Below, piece by piece: positions 43,660 to 52,976 of a stretch of 64,000 nt of DNA (its first letter is position 1; every line of letters starts with the position of its first letter). Source of the DNA: AP-15 sp963796155. GTDB taxonomy: Bacteria; Pseudomonadota; Alphaproteobacteria; ATCC43930; CGMCC-115725. The stretch covers positions 62,001-126,000 of the forward strand of contig CAWCKT010000015.1 in NCBI GenBank assembly GCA_963796155.1, written 5' to 3'. The notes below the pieces were generated by a model. That model had not been told where the DNA came from. It made no database searches and saw only the letters and a program-made list of their open reading frames with translations. The position numbers were made by a program, and so were the translations under genes.

Positions 43660-44082
43660 ATGACGATGACGTCGGCCTCATTGACCGCCCTGGAACGCCT
43701 GCGCGCAGTGGGTCTACGGCCTACGCGGCAGCGCGTCGCCTTGGCACGGCTTCTGCTCGAAAACGGGGACCGCCACGTTACCGCCGAGCAGTTGCACGGC
43801 GAAGCGCTCGGTGCGGCGATCCGGGTGTCGCTCGCTACCATCTACAACACCCTGCATCAGTTTACCGAAGCCGGGTTGCTGCGCGAGGTCGTGGTCGAAC
43901 CGGGGCGCTCCTATTTCGACACCAACACGGCCGACCATCATCACTTCTTCTGCGAAGCGACCAGCAAGTTACAGGACATCCCGGGTCGGGATGTCGTGGT
44001 CAGCGGGTTTCCGCTGCCACCCCTCGGCACCGAGATTTGTCGAGTCGACGTCATCATCCGAGTGCGGCCGGAAAGCCGCTGA
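43660..44082 (+). CDS. irr: Iron response regulator Irr (Fur family)
   Basis: This 140-residue Fur-family protein has features of Irr: GLRPTRQRVALARLLLE, RVSLATIYNTLHQFTEAGLL, and the metal/heme-linked DHHHFFCEA (three His). Irr integrates iron and heme status in alphaproteobacteria. Upstream is a TGTTTAT repeat (GTTTATTTT and TGTTTATATTT). No classic Irr ICE box is obvious. The gene follows the flavoprotein with 60 bases between. Confidence 0.88.
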   Translation: MTMTSASLTALERLRAVGLRPTRQRVALARLLLENGDRHVTAEQLHGEALGAAIRVSLATIYNTLHQFTEAGLLREVVVEPGRSYFDTNTADHHHFFCEATSKLQDIPGRDVVVSGFPLPPLGTEICRVDVIIRVRPESR

Positions 44083-44552
44083 TCGCCCCCGGGCGTTGGC
44101 CGTAGAACCCCTAGGGGCCACGCAACCGTCTGAAATCGCCGTCCAAGCTTCGCCCGCGGTCGAGCGCTCGGGCAACTTGGAGACTCGGGCGACCGTAGCC
44201 AGGGACCATGTGCGGGGCAGGGATCGGCTCCCAGGGAAAGCGCGTAAGGGCAGACCCGCCATCCGCAATCGGTAGCCAGCGCATCCGCAGCAAATCTGCA
44301 GCGAAATCAAGTTGAAATACGTCCGATCCGAAGACTGTAAGCGAGTGCCTGACCGGACCACGGCCGTCCCCGGCAACCCGAGCCGGAGCACCCTATTTGA
44401 TAATCGGAACAGGTTGACAGGCCGCTGCCCTAGGATACAATCGTTCTAAGAAGCAGGCGTCGCCTGCATCTGCCCCGGCCGCGTCCCCCAAGGGGACGAG
44501 ACGCAAGACGGTAGCGATGCGAGACTGACTAAATCAAGGAGGAGACCCAAAT
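44083..44552. other. 470-base non-coding leader region
   Basis: I see no supported gene between irr and the DUF1800 gene. A short minus-strand frame (43969-44391) has no recognisable features. Its right part holds the strong promoter at 44414-44441 and a leader of about 105 bases ending in AAGGAGGAG before the ATG at 44553. Confidence 0.5.
44414..44441 (+). promoter_or_regulatory. Strong sigma-70-like promoter of the DUF1800 operon
   Basis: TTGACA (44414-44419), 16 bases, TACAAT (44436-44441), followed by an A+T-richer start region. The -35 is perfect and the -10 matches five of six consensus bases, the best such pair I found in the window. Confidence 0.7.
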
Positions 44553-45959
44553 ATGGCATACCAAGACGACATCGAATTGATGGCGCACCTGATGCGACGT
44601 GCGGGCTTCGGAGCCGGCCGCGACGAGCTCGAGGCGCGTGTCGCCAAGGGCTACGAGGCGACGGTCGAGGAGCTGCTGCATCCGAAGGCGCAGCCCGCGG
44701 CTGACCCTTATACGCTGCTGCGCTATCAGCCGTCGTCGTTGCTTCCCGGCGGTCAACCGCCGATGGGCAACGTGAACTGGATGTACTATCTGGTCAACAC
44801 CAAGCGGCCCCTCGAAGAAAAGATGGCGCTGTTCTGGCACCATGTCTTCGCCACCGGCAATTCGAAGGTCGACAATTACGACCAGCTGCTGACGCAGATC
44901 AATCTGTTCCGCGAGAAGGGCATGGGCAATTACCGCGACCTGTTGCTCGATGTCGCGAAAAATCCGACCATGATCTTTTGGCTCGACAACCAGCAGAACC
45001 ATGGGACCGCGGTCAACGAGAACTGGGGCCGCGAGCTCCTCGAATTGTTCAGCCTCGGCGCTGGCAACTACACCGAGACGGACGTTCGGGAATGCTCACG
45101 CGCCTTCACCGGCTGGACCTTCGCGACCAAGATCCCGCGTGCACCTTATGGCCGGTTCCCCTGGCAATTCGAGTACCGGCCGGAAGACCATGATGACGGC
45201 GAGAAGGAATTTCTCGGTCATAAGGGTCGGTTCAACGGCGAAGACATCATCGACATCGTTGTGCAGCAGCCGGCTTGCGGGCGTTTCATCTGCCGGCACC
45301 TGTACAATTTCTTCGTCGCAGATGAACCGCAGGTGCCCGCTTGGCCGATCGAGCCGCCGCGCGACCAGAAGGCGCTCGACACCTTGGTAGGAGCGTTCCG
45401 CGACGCGAAGTTCGACATGCGCCAGGTTCTGCGCGTGCTGTTCAATTCGGAGTTCTTCAAGAACGCGCGGTTCCAGCACATGAAGTCGCCCGCCGAGGTG
45501 GTGGTCGGCACATTGCGGCTGGTCGGCGGCCACGAGCTGCCGATGCCTGGATACGGCACGCTGTCGATGCAGCCGACCTATATGGGCCAGGATCTGCTCA
45601 ATCCGCCTTCCGTCGAAGGCTGGCACACCGGCAAGGAGTGGATCAACAGCGGCTCCCTGATGGCACGTATCAACTTCGTCGCGGAGAAGATCGGCGACAC
45701 GTCGCTGCCCGGCGTCCGCGCCATCATCGACCGACTGAAGGCCAGGGGCACGCTCGACCCCGAGCAACTGGTCGACGGTTGTCTCGATCTGTTTGGCCCG
45801 GTGCACGTCGGTGCCGAGACGAAGCAGGAACTCACGGCCCAGGCCAAGGAATGGGGCCGCATCTCCTGGGACAGCGACGCGAATGCCCAAACTGCAGACC
45901 GGCATGCCGCTGAAATGCTGCAGCTGATCGCGGCGACCAGAGAGTACCAATTCGCCTAA
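44553..45959 (+). CDS. DUF1800-domain protein
   Basis: This 468-residue protein matches DUF1800: LMRRAGFGAGRDELEARV near the start, KMALFWHHVFATGNSKV, NENWGRELLELFSLGAGNY with AFTGWTF, RFICRHLYNFFVAD, and the C-terminal VEGWHTGKEWINSGSLMARI. The family is of unknown function and almost always next to DUF1501. There is no signal peptide in this copy. A strong AAGGAGGAG lies 11 bases before the ATG, and a strong promoter 112 bases upstream. It heads a DUF1800-DUF1501-NHL set. Confidence 0.88.
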   Translation: MAYQDDIELMAHLMRRAGFGAGRDELEARVAKGYEATVEELLHPKAQPAADPYTLLRYQPSSLLPGGQPPMGNVNWMYYLVNTKRPLEEKMALFWHHVFATGNSKVDNYDQLLTQINLFREKGMGNYRDLLLDVAKNPTMIFWLDNQQNHGTAVNENWGRELLELFSLGAGNYTETDVRECSRAFTGWTFATKIPRAPYGRFPWQFEYRPEDHDDGEKEFLGHKGRFNGEDIIDIVVQQPACGRFICRHLYNFFVADEPQVPAWPIEPPRDQKALDTLVGAFRDAKFDMRQVLRVLFNSEFFKNARFQHMKSPAEVVVGTLRLVGGHELPMPGYGTLSMQPTYMGQDLLNPPSVEGWHTGKEWINSGSLMARINFVAEKIGDTSLPGVRAIIDRLKARGTLDPEQLVDGCLDLFGPVHVGAETKQELTAQAKEWGRISWDSDANAQTADRHAAEMLQLIAATREYQFA

Positions 45960-45997
45960 CCAACCCGCACTCAGACATCAGACGAGGAGCAAGACAC

Positions 45998-47139
45998 ATG
46001 CCTGCAACGCAAACAGCACAGAAGGATCCCGTGATCGTTGTGCTGCAACTCACGGGAGGGAACGACTATCTGAATACGGTGATCCCCTACAACAACCCGC
46101 TGTACCGTGATAACCGGAAGGCGGTCGGGATCCCCGACAATCAGATCATGCATCTCGACAAGGACTATGGCATCCCGCACTACATGGCGCCGATCAAGCA
46201 GTTCTGGGATGACGGCAAGCTCGCCATCCTGCATGGCGTCGGCTGGAAGGAATCGCCGCGGTCCCACTTCCGCGCCATGGACATCTGGCATACCTGCGAG
46301 CCGGTTAAGGTCGGGACCGAAGGCTGGCTCGGCCGGGTGGCGCGCGAGTTCGACCCTAACAAGGAGAACGTGGTCACCACGGTCAGCTTCGGGCCCAGCT
46401 TGCCCCGGGCTCTCGCGGTCAACGGCGTTCCGGTGGCGTGCGTGGCCGGCCCCTTGGAAAATTACGGCTTTCTGCCGACCATTCAGGGAGAGCAGCGCAA
46501 GCAGGTGCTCGGTCGCTTTTCGCAGATGTACCAGCCGGCCATCGGCAGCGGTCCGGTCATGGATTACATGGGCATGACGGGCCTCGATTCGCTGAAGGGC
46601 GAAGACATTCTGAAGGTGGCACCGCAGAAGTACTCTTCGACGGTGCAATATCCGAACACCCCGATCGCCCGAAAGCTCAAGGGCATCGCGCAGACCCATC
46701 TGGCTGATCTGGGCAGCCGCATCTTCTACTGTGATCACAGCACCTTCGACACCCATGCGGGCCAGAACCCCGGCCACCGGTAATTTGTGGACGCGCGGTC
46801 ACCGAGGGTATCGACGCCTTCATGAAGGACCTGCGCGAGCACGACCACGCCGACAACGTGATCCTGCTGATGTTCTCCGAGTTCGGCCGTCGCGTCCGCG
46901 ACAATGGGTCGGGGACCGACCACGGCGCCGGAGGGGTAGCCTTTGTGCTCGGCGAGAAGGTCAAGGGTGGCCATTACGGCGAGATGCCGTCGCTGAAGCC
47001 CGAGCATCTGGTTCAGGGCGACCTCAACCCGAATATGGACTTCCGCAGCGTCTACTCGACGATCTTGGATAAATGGCTGAAGCTCAATCCGGCGCCGATC
47101 GTCAACGGCACCTTTGAGCAGCCGGCTTTCCTAAATTAA
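45998..47139 (+). pseudogene. DUF1501-domain protein, frameshifted
   Basis: From ATG 45998 (MPATQTAQKDPVIVVLQLTG, GGNDYLNT) the protein reads as DUF1501, a family with an alkaline-phosphatase-like fold, to STFDTHAGQNPGH near 46777. There the frame is lost. The C-terminal part (VTEGIDAFMKDLREHDHADN, FSEFGRRVRDNGSGTDHGAG) continues in another frame to 47139. The junction (46775-46800) needs a net change of two extra or one missing base. DUF1501 proteins usually carry a Tat signal; this one does not. RBS GAGGAG is present. As written, the metal-binding C-terminal motif is lost. Confidence 0.82.
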
Positions 47140-47152
47140 GGAAAGTTGTCAG

Positions 47153-47201
47153 CTGAGCCCCTTCTTCCCGCGGCCAAATCCCAAGGGAAGGAGGGGCTCA
47201 G
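47153..47201 (+). terminator. Large hairpin between DUF1501 and NHL genes
   Basis: A 17-bp stem (CTGAGCCCCTTCTTCCC at 47153-47169 with GGGAAGGAGGGGCTCAG at 47185-47201, one G-U pair) with a 15-base loop lies 14 bases after the DUF1501 stop. There is no U-tract. It may be a processing or mRNA-stabilising structure, or a weak terminator separating the NHL gene. Confidence 0.55.
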
Positions 47202-47268
47202 AGCAAACGCGTGCACAACCCTTCCGAACCGTCGGGAGGGAACCGTTCGATCAGAGAGGAGGAGCGCT

Positions 47269-48373
47269 ATGCCGCTCACAACGGTCCAGGAAGGACGAGT
47301 TTACGATTGGAGCCATGCCGTCGGGCGTGGCGCGGCCAGAGGCACAGGGTTCAACTATATTCAAACCATGTGTCTCGACAAAAGTGGCCACTTGTACACG
47401 ACCAATCGGGGCAGCGAAAATAATTTCGGGATGCACTGCAACAAAGTGCAAATTGGCGGTCCCGGCGAAGAGGATTTGCTCGCCGAGTTCTTCGAATACG
47501 GCGAAGGGGAGGGGCACTGCGTCTGGCCGTTCGGCATCGCCACCGATGGCCAGGACCATGTATACGTGTCGGATGACTGGACGAACACGATCTCCGTGTT
47601 CGACACCAGCGGCAAATTCCTGCGGAAATGGGGCAAGACAGGCAGTGGCGACGGCGAACTGCTGCGCCCTGCCGGCCTAGCCGTCGAGAAAAACGGCAAC
47701 GTGATCGTCGTCGACAGCGGCAATAATCGGCTGCAAGTCTTCACCCCCGAAGGGAAATTTGTCGGCAAGTGCGGCCGAGCCGGCAGCGGCGACGGCGAGT
47801 TCAACCAGCCTTGGGGGATCACCCTCGACAAGGACGGCAACATTTATGTCGCGGACTGGAAAAATCACCGCGTCCAGAAACTGTCCCCAGAGGGCAAGTT
47901 CCTGATGAAGATCGGCGAATATGGCACGATCGAAGAGCCCGAGGGTTCGTTTGCCGTGACCATGTTCGGACCCTACGTCTCGCAGGGGGAGGAGACCGCC
48001 GGTTATCCGAAGCCGGGCCGGCTCAATCATCCGACCGGCGTCGCCGTCGACCCTGATGGCGACATCTACGTCACGGACTGGGGCAATCATCGGGTTTGTG
48101 TGTTCGATGCCGAAGGAAAGCCGATCTGCAATCTGATCGGCGATGCCCAGGTGTTGTCCAAATGGGGGCAGCAGAGCATCGACGCCAACCCTGACATGAT
48201 GAAAGCCCGGCGCCGGGTGAAGAGCCTCGAGCCACAATGGCGCTTCTGCTTCCCGACGGCGGTGGTGTTTAATCCGGACAACCGACCAGCTGATCGTCGC
48301 CGACAGTCAGCGGAACCGCTTGCAGATTTACAAGAAGGTTCGCGATTACAGCGATTTCCAGGCGAACCTCTAG
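47269..48373 (+). CDS. NHL-repeat beta-propeller protein (frameshift near C-terminus)
   Basis: From ATG 47269 (GAGGAG ribosome-binding site) the protein carries at least four NHL blades: WPFGIATDGQDHVYVSDDW, LRPAGLAVEKNGNVIVVDSG, NQPWGITLDKDGNIYVADW and NHPTGVAVDPDGDIYVTDWG. Around 48280 one extra base shifts the frame. Removing it gives FNPDTDQLIVADSQRNRLQI and a stop at 48371-48373, giving a 367-residue protein. Unrepaired, the frame runs on into the TPR gene and makes an artificial fusion. No signal peptide. Function unknown; it is associated with the DUF1800/DUF1501 pair. Confidence 0.78.
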
Positions 48374-48431
48374 GAATTTGTTGCGCATCGGGCGCTGCCG
48401 CATCGGGCGCCCGGCATCGAAGCTTGCCGTC

Positions 48432-48462
48432 TTTCCCGTCTCCCCAAAAGGGAGGCGGGAAA
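48432..48462 (+). terminator. Hairpin downstream of the NHL gene
   Basis: A 13-bp stem (TTTCCCGTCTCCC with GGGAGGCGGGAAA, one G-U pair) and a 5-base loop lie 58 bases after the repaired NHL stop. The following bases are A+T-rich (AAGCTTAATTTAG). It supports a transcription end here and a separate TPR gene. Confidence 0.55.
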
Positions 48463-48540
48463 AAGCTTAATTTAGAATTCGAGCCGGTGCCTGCCGCGCT
48501 GGCGGAAGATTTCGCCGCCGGCCGGGAGGCTCGATCGCCG

Positions 48541-49185
48541 ATGAGCGGGACGGCCCCCGAAAGTTGCGAGAGGCACGAGCGTGTGCTGGCGGAGAGACGC
48601 CGCGCGCTCGGGGAGGATCATCCGGAGACCCTTACGGCGATGCTAGCCCTCGCCGACTGCCTGTGGGCGCAAGGCCGGCTCATCGCAGCCCGCAAGCTGG
48701 AGGAACAAGTGGTCGCCGGGCGCCGCCGGTGGCTGGGCGAGCAGCACTTTGACACGCTGAAGGCAATCGGCAAGCTGGCCGTCACGATGGCCGCGCAAGG
48801 CGATCTGGCCGAGGCGCGCGAGCTTCAGGAGCGTGTGGTGAGCGGGATGCGCGGCGTCCATGGTGACAACGGTCTCGAGACGCTCCGGGCGATCAACAAC
48901 TTGGCCGGGACGGTGTCGGCCCAAGGCGACTTTGATACCGCACGCGAACTCCTGGAGTCGGTGATAGCAACGACGTGCGCCGAGTACGGGGAGCAACATG
49001 CCGACAGCCTCACGGCAATGGGCAATCTGGCCGCAGTCCTGTGGCAGCAAGGCGATCGAGGCGAGGCATATGCACTGCAGGAGCACGTGGTCGAGTTGCA
49101 GCGCCAGGTGCGCGGCGACAGCGACTCAGCGACGTGCGCTGCTGTGAAAGTCCTCGAAATGATGGAGCGAGACGTCGGGTTCTAG
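48541..49185 (+). CDS. Tetratricopeptide (kinesin-light-chain-like) repeat protein
   Basis: This 214-residue protein is made of four 42-residue TPR units. Examples are ALGEDHPETLTAMLALADCL, LGEQHFDTLKAIGKLAVTMA and YGEQHADSLTAMGNLAAVLW, each with the kinesin-light-chain pattern GE-H--TL-A---LA. Such repeats mediate protein binding. ATG 48541 is taken as the start, since the upstream in-frame sequence is the shifted NHL tail and non-coding DNA. No signal peptide or enzymatic domain is visible. Function unknown. Confidence 0.68.
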   Translation: MSGTAPESCERHERVLAERRRALGEDHPETLTAMLALADCLWAQGRLIAARKLEEQVVAGRRRWLGEQHFDTLKAIGKLAVTMAAQGDLAEARELQERVVSGMRGVHGDNGLETLRAINNLAGTVSAQGDFDTARELLESVIATTCAEYGEQHADSLTAMGNLAAVLWQQGDRGEAYALQEHVVELQRQVRGDSDSATCAAVKVLEMMERDVGF

Positions 49186-49324
49186 CCTTGTAGCCCCGCG
49201 CCCAGCTTCCGCCGATCAGCGCGGCGCACCCCGTCGCGGGTTAGCGCGCCAATATCGATCCCTCGATCAAAGCTGCTCGCCATCGCGGCTAACCCGCGTT
49301 CGAACGCAACTGAAGATCACCCAG

Positions 49325-50905
49325 TTACTTCGTCCCGGGATTGCGGCTCTGCTGGCGCCAACGGCGGATTCCCTCGTTGAGAAATTCAGCGTCCGCCGAC
49401 TCCGCCTGCCAGGACTTGGAGAACGGAGCGCTGTTGCTGCGCGGCCGACGATCGGGCGGCAGGTCGTCGAAGCGAATATGCATGGGCAATCGGACGCCTT
49501 CACCGAAAACGATCGCCTCTTGCGTGCGCATGCTCGGCAGCACCCCCAACATCCCCCGCGCCGCATCCGGCAGGGCCGTCTCCATGAAGCGTTGATCCAG
49601 GTAGTGCCCAAGGCGCAGCGCGAAAACCGTACCGCACTGGGAGAGCGCTTGAGGAGAAAGCCCCGAGGGCATCTGCGAGATCAAAGCGAGCGCGACGCCG
49701 TACTTGCGTCCCTCCCTGGCGATCCGCGTGATCGCTCTGGCAGTCGCAGCGAAGCCGACCGACTCGGCGGCGGGAACGTAGCGATGCGCCTCCTCGCAAA
49801 CCAGCAGAACCGGCGGCATCCTCTCGCGTTCGGACCAGACGGCGAAATCGAATGTAAGGCGGCACGTCAGCGACACCACGACGTCGGCAATCTCGGACGG
49901 GATGCCCGATAAATCGATAATCGTGATCGGCTTCCCGTTTACCGGGATGCGCAACAGACGGCCGACGATTTGCGAAAGCGTGTCGCGGGCGACCAGCCAA
50001 TCGGAGAACATGAATGAAAACCTTCGGTCGTCCCGCAGGGATTCGAGGCGGGTCCGAAGGCGAAGGTAGGGGGCTGAACTGTCAGATTTCTCGAGGCGAC
50101 CCATCGCCTCGTCGATGAAACGGAGAAGATCGGGAACCCCGTATGGGGTCGGCGTATCGACCGTGATCGAGGCGGCGGCGAGGCTCTCGCTCGCATAGCG
50201 GCGCCGCGCCCGGATGATCGCGTCCTTCAGAATGATAGCCTGGGCTTCCTGCTCTTGAGCGGTCCCCCCGCGGACCAGCACGCCGACCGCTTCTTCGAAA
50301 TCAAGCAGCCACAGCGGCAATTGGAGATTGTCGACATTGACGACCTCGGCGAGTTCTCCGAATGGCGTTGTGTATTCATTGTGCGGATCGAGCACGACGA
50401 TATGTGCATGCGCATGGCCGGCGAGGATCGCAGACAATATCAACGCGATGGCGCAGGATTTTCCAGAACCGGTGGTGCCGAGCACGGCAAAATTCTTGGC
50501 CAGCAGCTCGTCTACCAGCACGAAGGCCGGTCCCGTCGGATCATGATACAAGGTGCCGATACTTACATTGGAGACCGACGGCCGGGTGTAGATCGTCCTG
50601 ACGTCAGCATCCGTCGCCGCTACAACTGGGGCACCCGAAGTCGGGTAGAGCGATACGCCGCGCCGGAATTCCTTTTGACCCTCGGCCGAGCTTACGATCT
50701 CGCCCAACAAGTCGACGCTGAAGACGTTGCGCGGCGTAGAACTGCCTGCGACCTCCACGGCGCTGATTGTTCCAACCACCTCGTACTCGACGCCCCGTGT
50801 CTTGACCATGGCGCCGATGCGGATCGAGCCCGTGAAAGGTTCGTCGGCCTCGACAGTCATCTGCACGCCCGAAACGGCCGTCACACGTCCGAGACTGTAG
50901 TCCAT
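49325..50905 (-). CDS. HerA-like (DUF87) hexameric ATPase
   Basis: This 526-residue protein has an N-terminal HAS-barrel-like region, Walker A GTTGSGKSCAIALIL (about residue 146), and Walker B LLVCEEAHRYVP followed by the HerA-type ITRIAREGRKYGVALALISQ. It is related to FtsK/HerA motors that translocate DNA. There is no NurA nuclease or other partner next to it, unlike HerA repair or defence pairs. It lies 32 bases after modC in the same direction and may be co-transcribed, with no obvious reason. Convergent with the TPR gene. Confidence 0.85.
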   Translation of the reverse strand: MDYSLGRVTAVSGVQMTVEADEPFTGSIRIGAMVKTRGVEYEVVGTISAVEVAGSSTPRNVFSVDLLGEIVSSAEGQKEFRRGVSLYPTSGAPVVAATDADVRTIYTRPSVSNVSIGTLYHDPTGPAFVLVDELLAKNFAVLGTTGSGKSCAIALILSAILAGHAHAHIVVLDPHNEYTTPFGELAEVVNVDNLQLPLWLLDFEEAVGVLVRGGTAQEQEAQAIILKDAIIRARRRYASESLAAASITVDTPTPYGVPDLLRFIDEAMGRLEKSDSSAPYLRLRTRLESLRDDRRFSFMFSDWLVARDTLSQIVGRLLRIPVNGKPITIIDLSGIPSEIADVVVSLTCRLTFDFAVWSERERMPPVLLVCEEAHRYVPAAESVGFAATARAITRIAREGRKYGVALALISQMPSGLSPQALSQCGTVFALRLGHYLDQRFMETALPDAARGMLGVLPSMRTQEAIVFGEGVRLPMHIRFDDLPPDRRPRSNSAPFSKSWQAESADAEFLNEGIRRWRQQSRNPGTK

Positions 50906-50937
50906 GCGCCTGTTCCCTAGTCGATGCGCGTCAAGTT

Positions 50938-52074
50938 CTATTCGCCGTCGAAGACCTCGACCTCGTCGTCGAGGTCGGCGGTCTCGTCCTGACGGCCGAG
51001 GCTGCGGCGGTCGATCGCAACGGTCTTGATCACGGCAAAAACTTCGCGTCCCGGTGCGAGACCGAGCGTCGCGCCCGAGCGCCGGGTTACCCGCGCCAAC
51101 AACCGCTCTTGGCCGAGGCGGAGCTGAACCTCCAGCGCGGCCTGCTCGATCGGAACGAGCGCTTCGACCCGCCCAGCCAGAACGTTCAGGGCGCTGGTCC
51201 CCGTCGGCGGGGTCTCTGCGAGGATCACGTCGCGGGCGCGGATTCTCACGCGCAGCGCAGTGCCGACCGGTGCGTGCAGCCGCGGCACCGTCAGCTTGCC
51301 AAAGGCACCCGCGAGCTCGGTTAACCCCCAGCGGGCATCATGTGCCGCGACGCGCACCGCGAGAACGGCACCCGCTTCGAAGCGGCCTGCCATTGGATAG
51401 AGCTCGGCGCGCCCCATCACCTCCTGCACAGGCCCGACCGCCCGTACCCGGCCTTCCGAGATCAGCACGATCGTGCTCGCCAGCCGGGTCACCTCGGCGA
51501 CAGCGTGGCTGACATAAACAATCGGCACACTCGCCTGGTCGCGCAGCCGCTCGATATAGGGGAGGATCTCGTCCTTGCGCCGGGCATCGAGCGAGGCGAG
51601 CGGCTCGTCCATCAGCAACAGCCGCGGGCTGGCCAAAAGCGCACGGCCGATCGCGACCCGTTGTTTTTCGCCGCCCGACAGCCGGCCCGGTTGACGGTCG
51701 AGCAAAGATCCGATCCCGAGCAGATCGACGACATCGTCAAGGCGTGCGACACGTGCCGAGCCAGGTGTGAACCAGCGCCCGAACAGCAGGTTCTGGCGGA
51801 CCGTGAGATGGGGAAACAGGCGGCCCTCCTGGAAGACGTAACCGACCCGGCGCCGATGGGCAGGGGCGCGGATACGGCGCTCGGTATCGGTCAGCACCGA
51901 CCCGTCGACGGCAATACGTCCCCGTTGCGGGTAGATCAGCCCCGCGATCGCATTGACGACCGAGGTCTTGCCGCTTCCCGAGCGGCCGAACAACGCGGTG
52001 AGGCCGCGCCCGCTGCGAAAGTGGATGTCGAGCTCGAAAGCGCCGAGCCGATGCTCGATATCGACCTCGAGCAT
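50938..52074 (-). CDS. modC: Molybdate ABC transporter ATP-binding protein ModC
   Basis: This 378-residue ATPase has Walker A GRSGSGKTSVV, Q-loop YVFQEGRLFPHLT, signature RLSGGEKQRVAIGRALL and Walker B LLLMDEPLASLDAR. A C-terminal TOBE (Mop-like) domain (LAGRVEALVPIEQAALEVQL) binds oxyanions for regulation. It energises molybdate import. It follows modB by five bases. No modA is present in the window. Confidence 0.93.
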   Translation of the reverse strand: MLEVDIEHRLGAFELDIHFRSGRGLTALFGRSGSGKTSVVNAIAGLIYPQRGRIAVDGSVLTDTERRIRAPAHRRRVGYVFQEGRLFPHLTVRQNLLFGRWFTPGSARVARLDDVVDLLGIGSLLDRQPGRLSGGEKQRVAIGRALLASPRLLLMDEPLASLDARRKDEILPYIERLRDQASVPIVYVSHAVAEVTRLASTIVLISEGRVRAVGPVQEVMGRAELYPMAGRFEAGAVLAVRVAAHDARWGLTELAGAFGKLTVPRLHAPVGTALRVRIRARDVILAETPPTGTSALNVLAGRVEALVPIEQAALEVQLRLGQERLLARVTRRSGATLGLAPGREVFAVIKTVAIDRRSLGRQDETADLDDEVEVFDGE

Positions 52075-52079
52075 CGCGC

Positions 52080-52781
52080 TCAGTCGCCGGAAAGGCGCCG
52101 GCCGATGCGCCGCGCCAGGGTTTCGGAGGCGAGCAGCGCCAGCATCGACAGGACGACCGCAACGATCGTTAAGCGCAATGCGGCGGGATCACCCCCGGGG
52201 GATTGGGTGAGCGTATAAATCGCCAACGGCAAGGTCCGTGTCTCACCCGGGATATTGGACACGAAAGTGATCGTTGCGCCGAATTCGCCGAGGCTGCGGG
52301 CAAAGGACATCACCATGCCGGCGACGATCCCCGGGGCGATCAGCGGCAGGGTGATCAGCAGAAAGACATAGATACTCCCGGCGCCGAGCGTGCCGGCCGC
52401 CTCCTCGAGTTTGCGGTCGACCGCCTCGAGCGACAGGCGGATTGCCCGCACCATCAGCGGGAACGCCATCACCGCGGCGGCAAGAGCCGCGCCGGTCCAG
52501 CGAAAGGCGAAAACGAGACCAAAGCTTTCGGCGAGAAACCGTCCGAGCGGCCCTTGGCGGCCGAACAGCAGTAGCAATAGATAGCCGGTGACGACAGGCG
52601 GCATCACCAGCGGAAGATGAACGACCCCATCGAGCAGGCTCTTGCCCCAAAAACGGCCGCGCGTCAGCACCATCGCGGTGACGATACCAAACGGAAGGCT
52701 GCAGAGCATTGCCCAGAACGCGACGCGCAGGCTCAACCGAACCGCGTCGATCTCGTCTGGGGTGAAACCGGCCACGGCCAT
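52080..52781 (-). CDS. modB: Molybdate ABC transporter permease ModB
   Basis: This protein of about 233 residues has five or six membrane helices and the EAA loop (KLEEAAGTLGAGSIYVFLLI), the contact point with ModC. LPLVMPPVVTGYLLLLLFGR is typical of ModB. ATG 52781 is preferred; a TTG precedes it. The upstream DNA (52785-52976) lacks modA and is shared with the divergent selenoprotein-like gene. Confidence 0.92.
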   Translation of the reverse strand: MAVAGFTPDEIDAVRLSLRVAFWAMLCSLPFGIVTAMVLTRGRFWGKSLLDGVVHLPLVMPPVVTGYLLLLLFGRQGPLGRFLAESFGLVFAFRWTGAALAAAVMAFPLMVRAIRLSLEAVDRKLEEAAGTLGAGSIYVFLLITLPLIAPGIVAGMVMSFARSLGEFGATITFVSNIPGETRTLPLAIYTLTQSPGGDPAALRLTIVAVVLSMLALLASETLARRIGRRLSGD

Positions 52782-52839
52782 CAACGAAACAAGCGCAAGA
52801 CTTTCTCCGATCGGACGACGGTGACCATGCTTTCACCTC

Positions 52840-52858
52840 TAGCCATACCTGACGGCTA
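52840..52858. promoter_or_regulatory. Operator-like inverted repeat before modB
   Basis: TAGCC-N9-GGCTA, next to TATATAATGG, lies about 60 bases before modB. Its position and TATATA element are suggestive of a ModE-type site, but the match to the ModE consensus is only partial. Confidence 0.3.
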
Positions 52859-52976
52859 TATAATGGGTAGCTCGCGGCCGGGTAGAGGTGCAGAACTGCG
52901 GCATCACCGGAGAATAGCAGCGGTCGGTCGTGCGTGATAAGCTGTGGTGTTTGGTTTTGCCTTAGAGGTGGCAGCG

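Noticed and set aside
44083..44552. A minus-strand gene in the gap after irr
   Set aside because: The frame (43969-44391) overlaps irr, has no motifs, and its composition is unremarkable.
47146..49185. Single NHL-TPR fusion protein
   Set aside because: One extra base near 48280 explains the join; the corrected NHL end, a hairpin and a separate TPR start argue for two genes.
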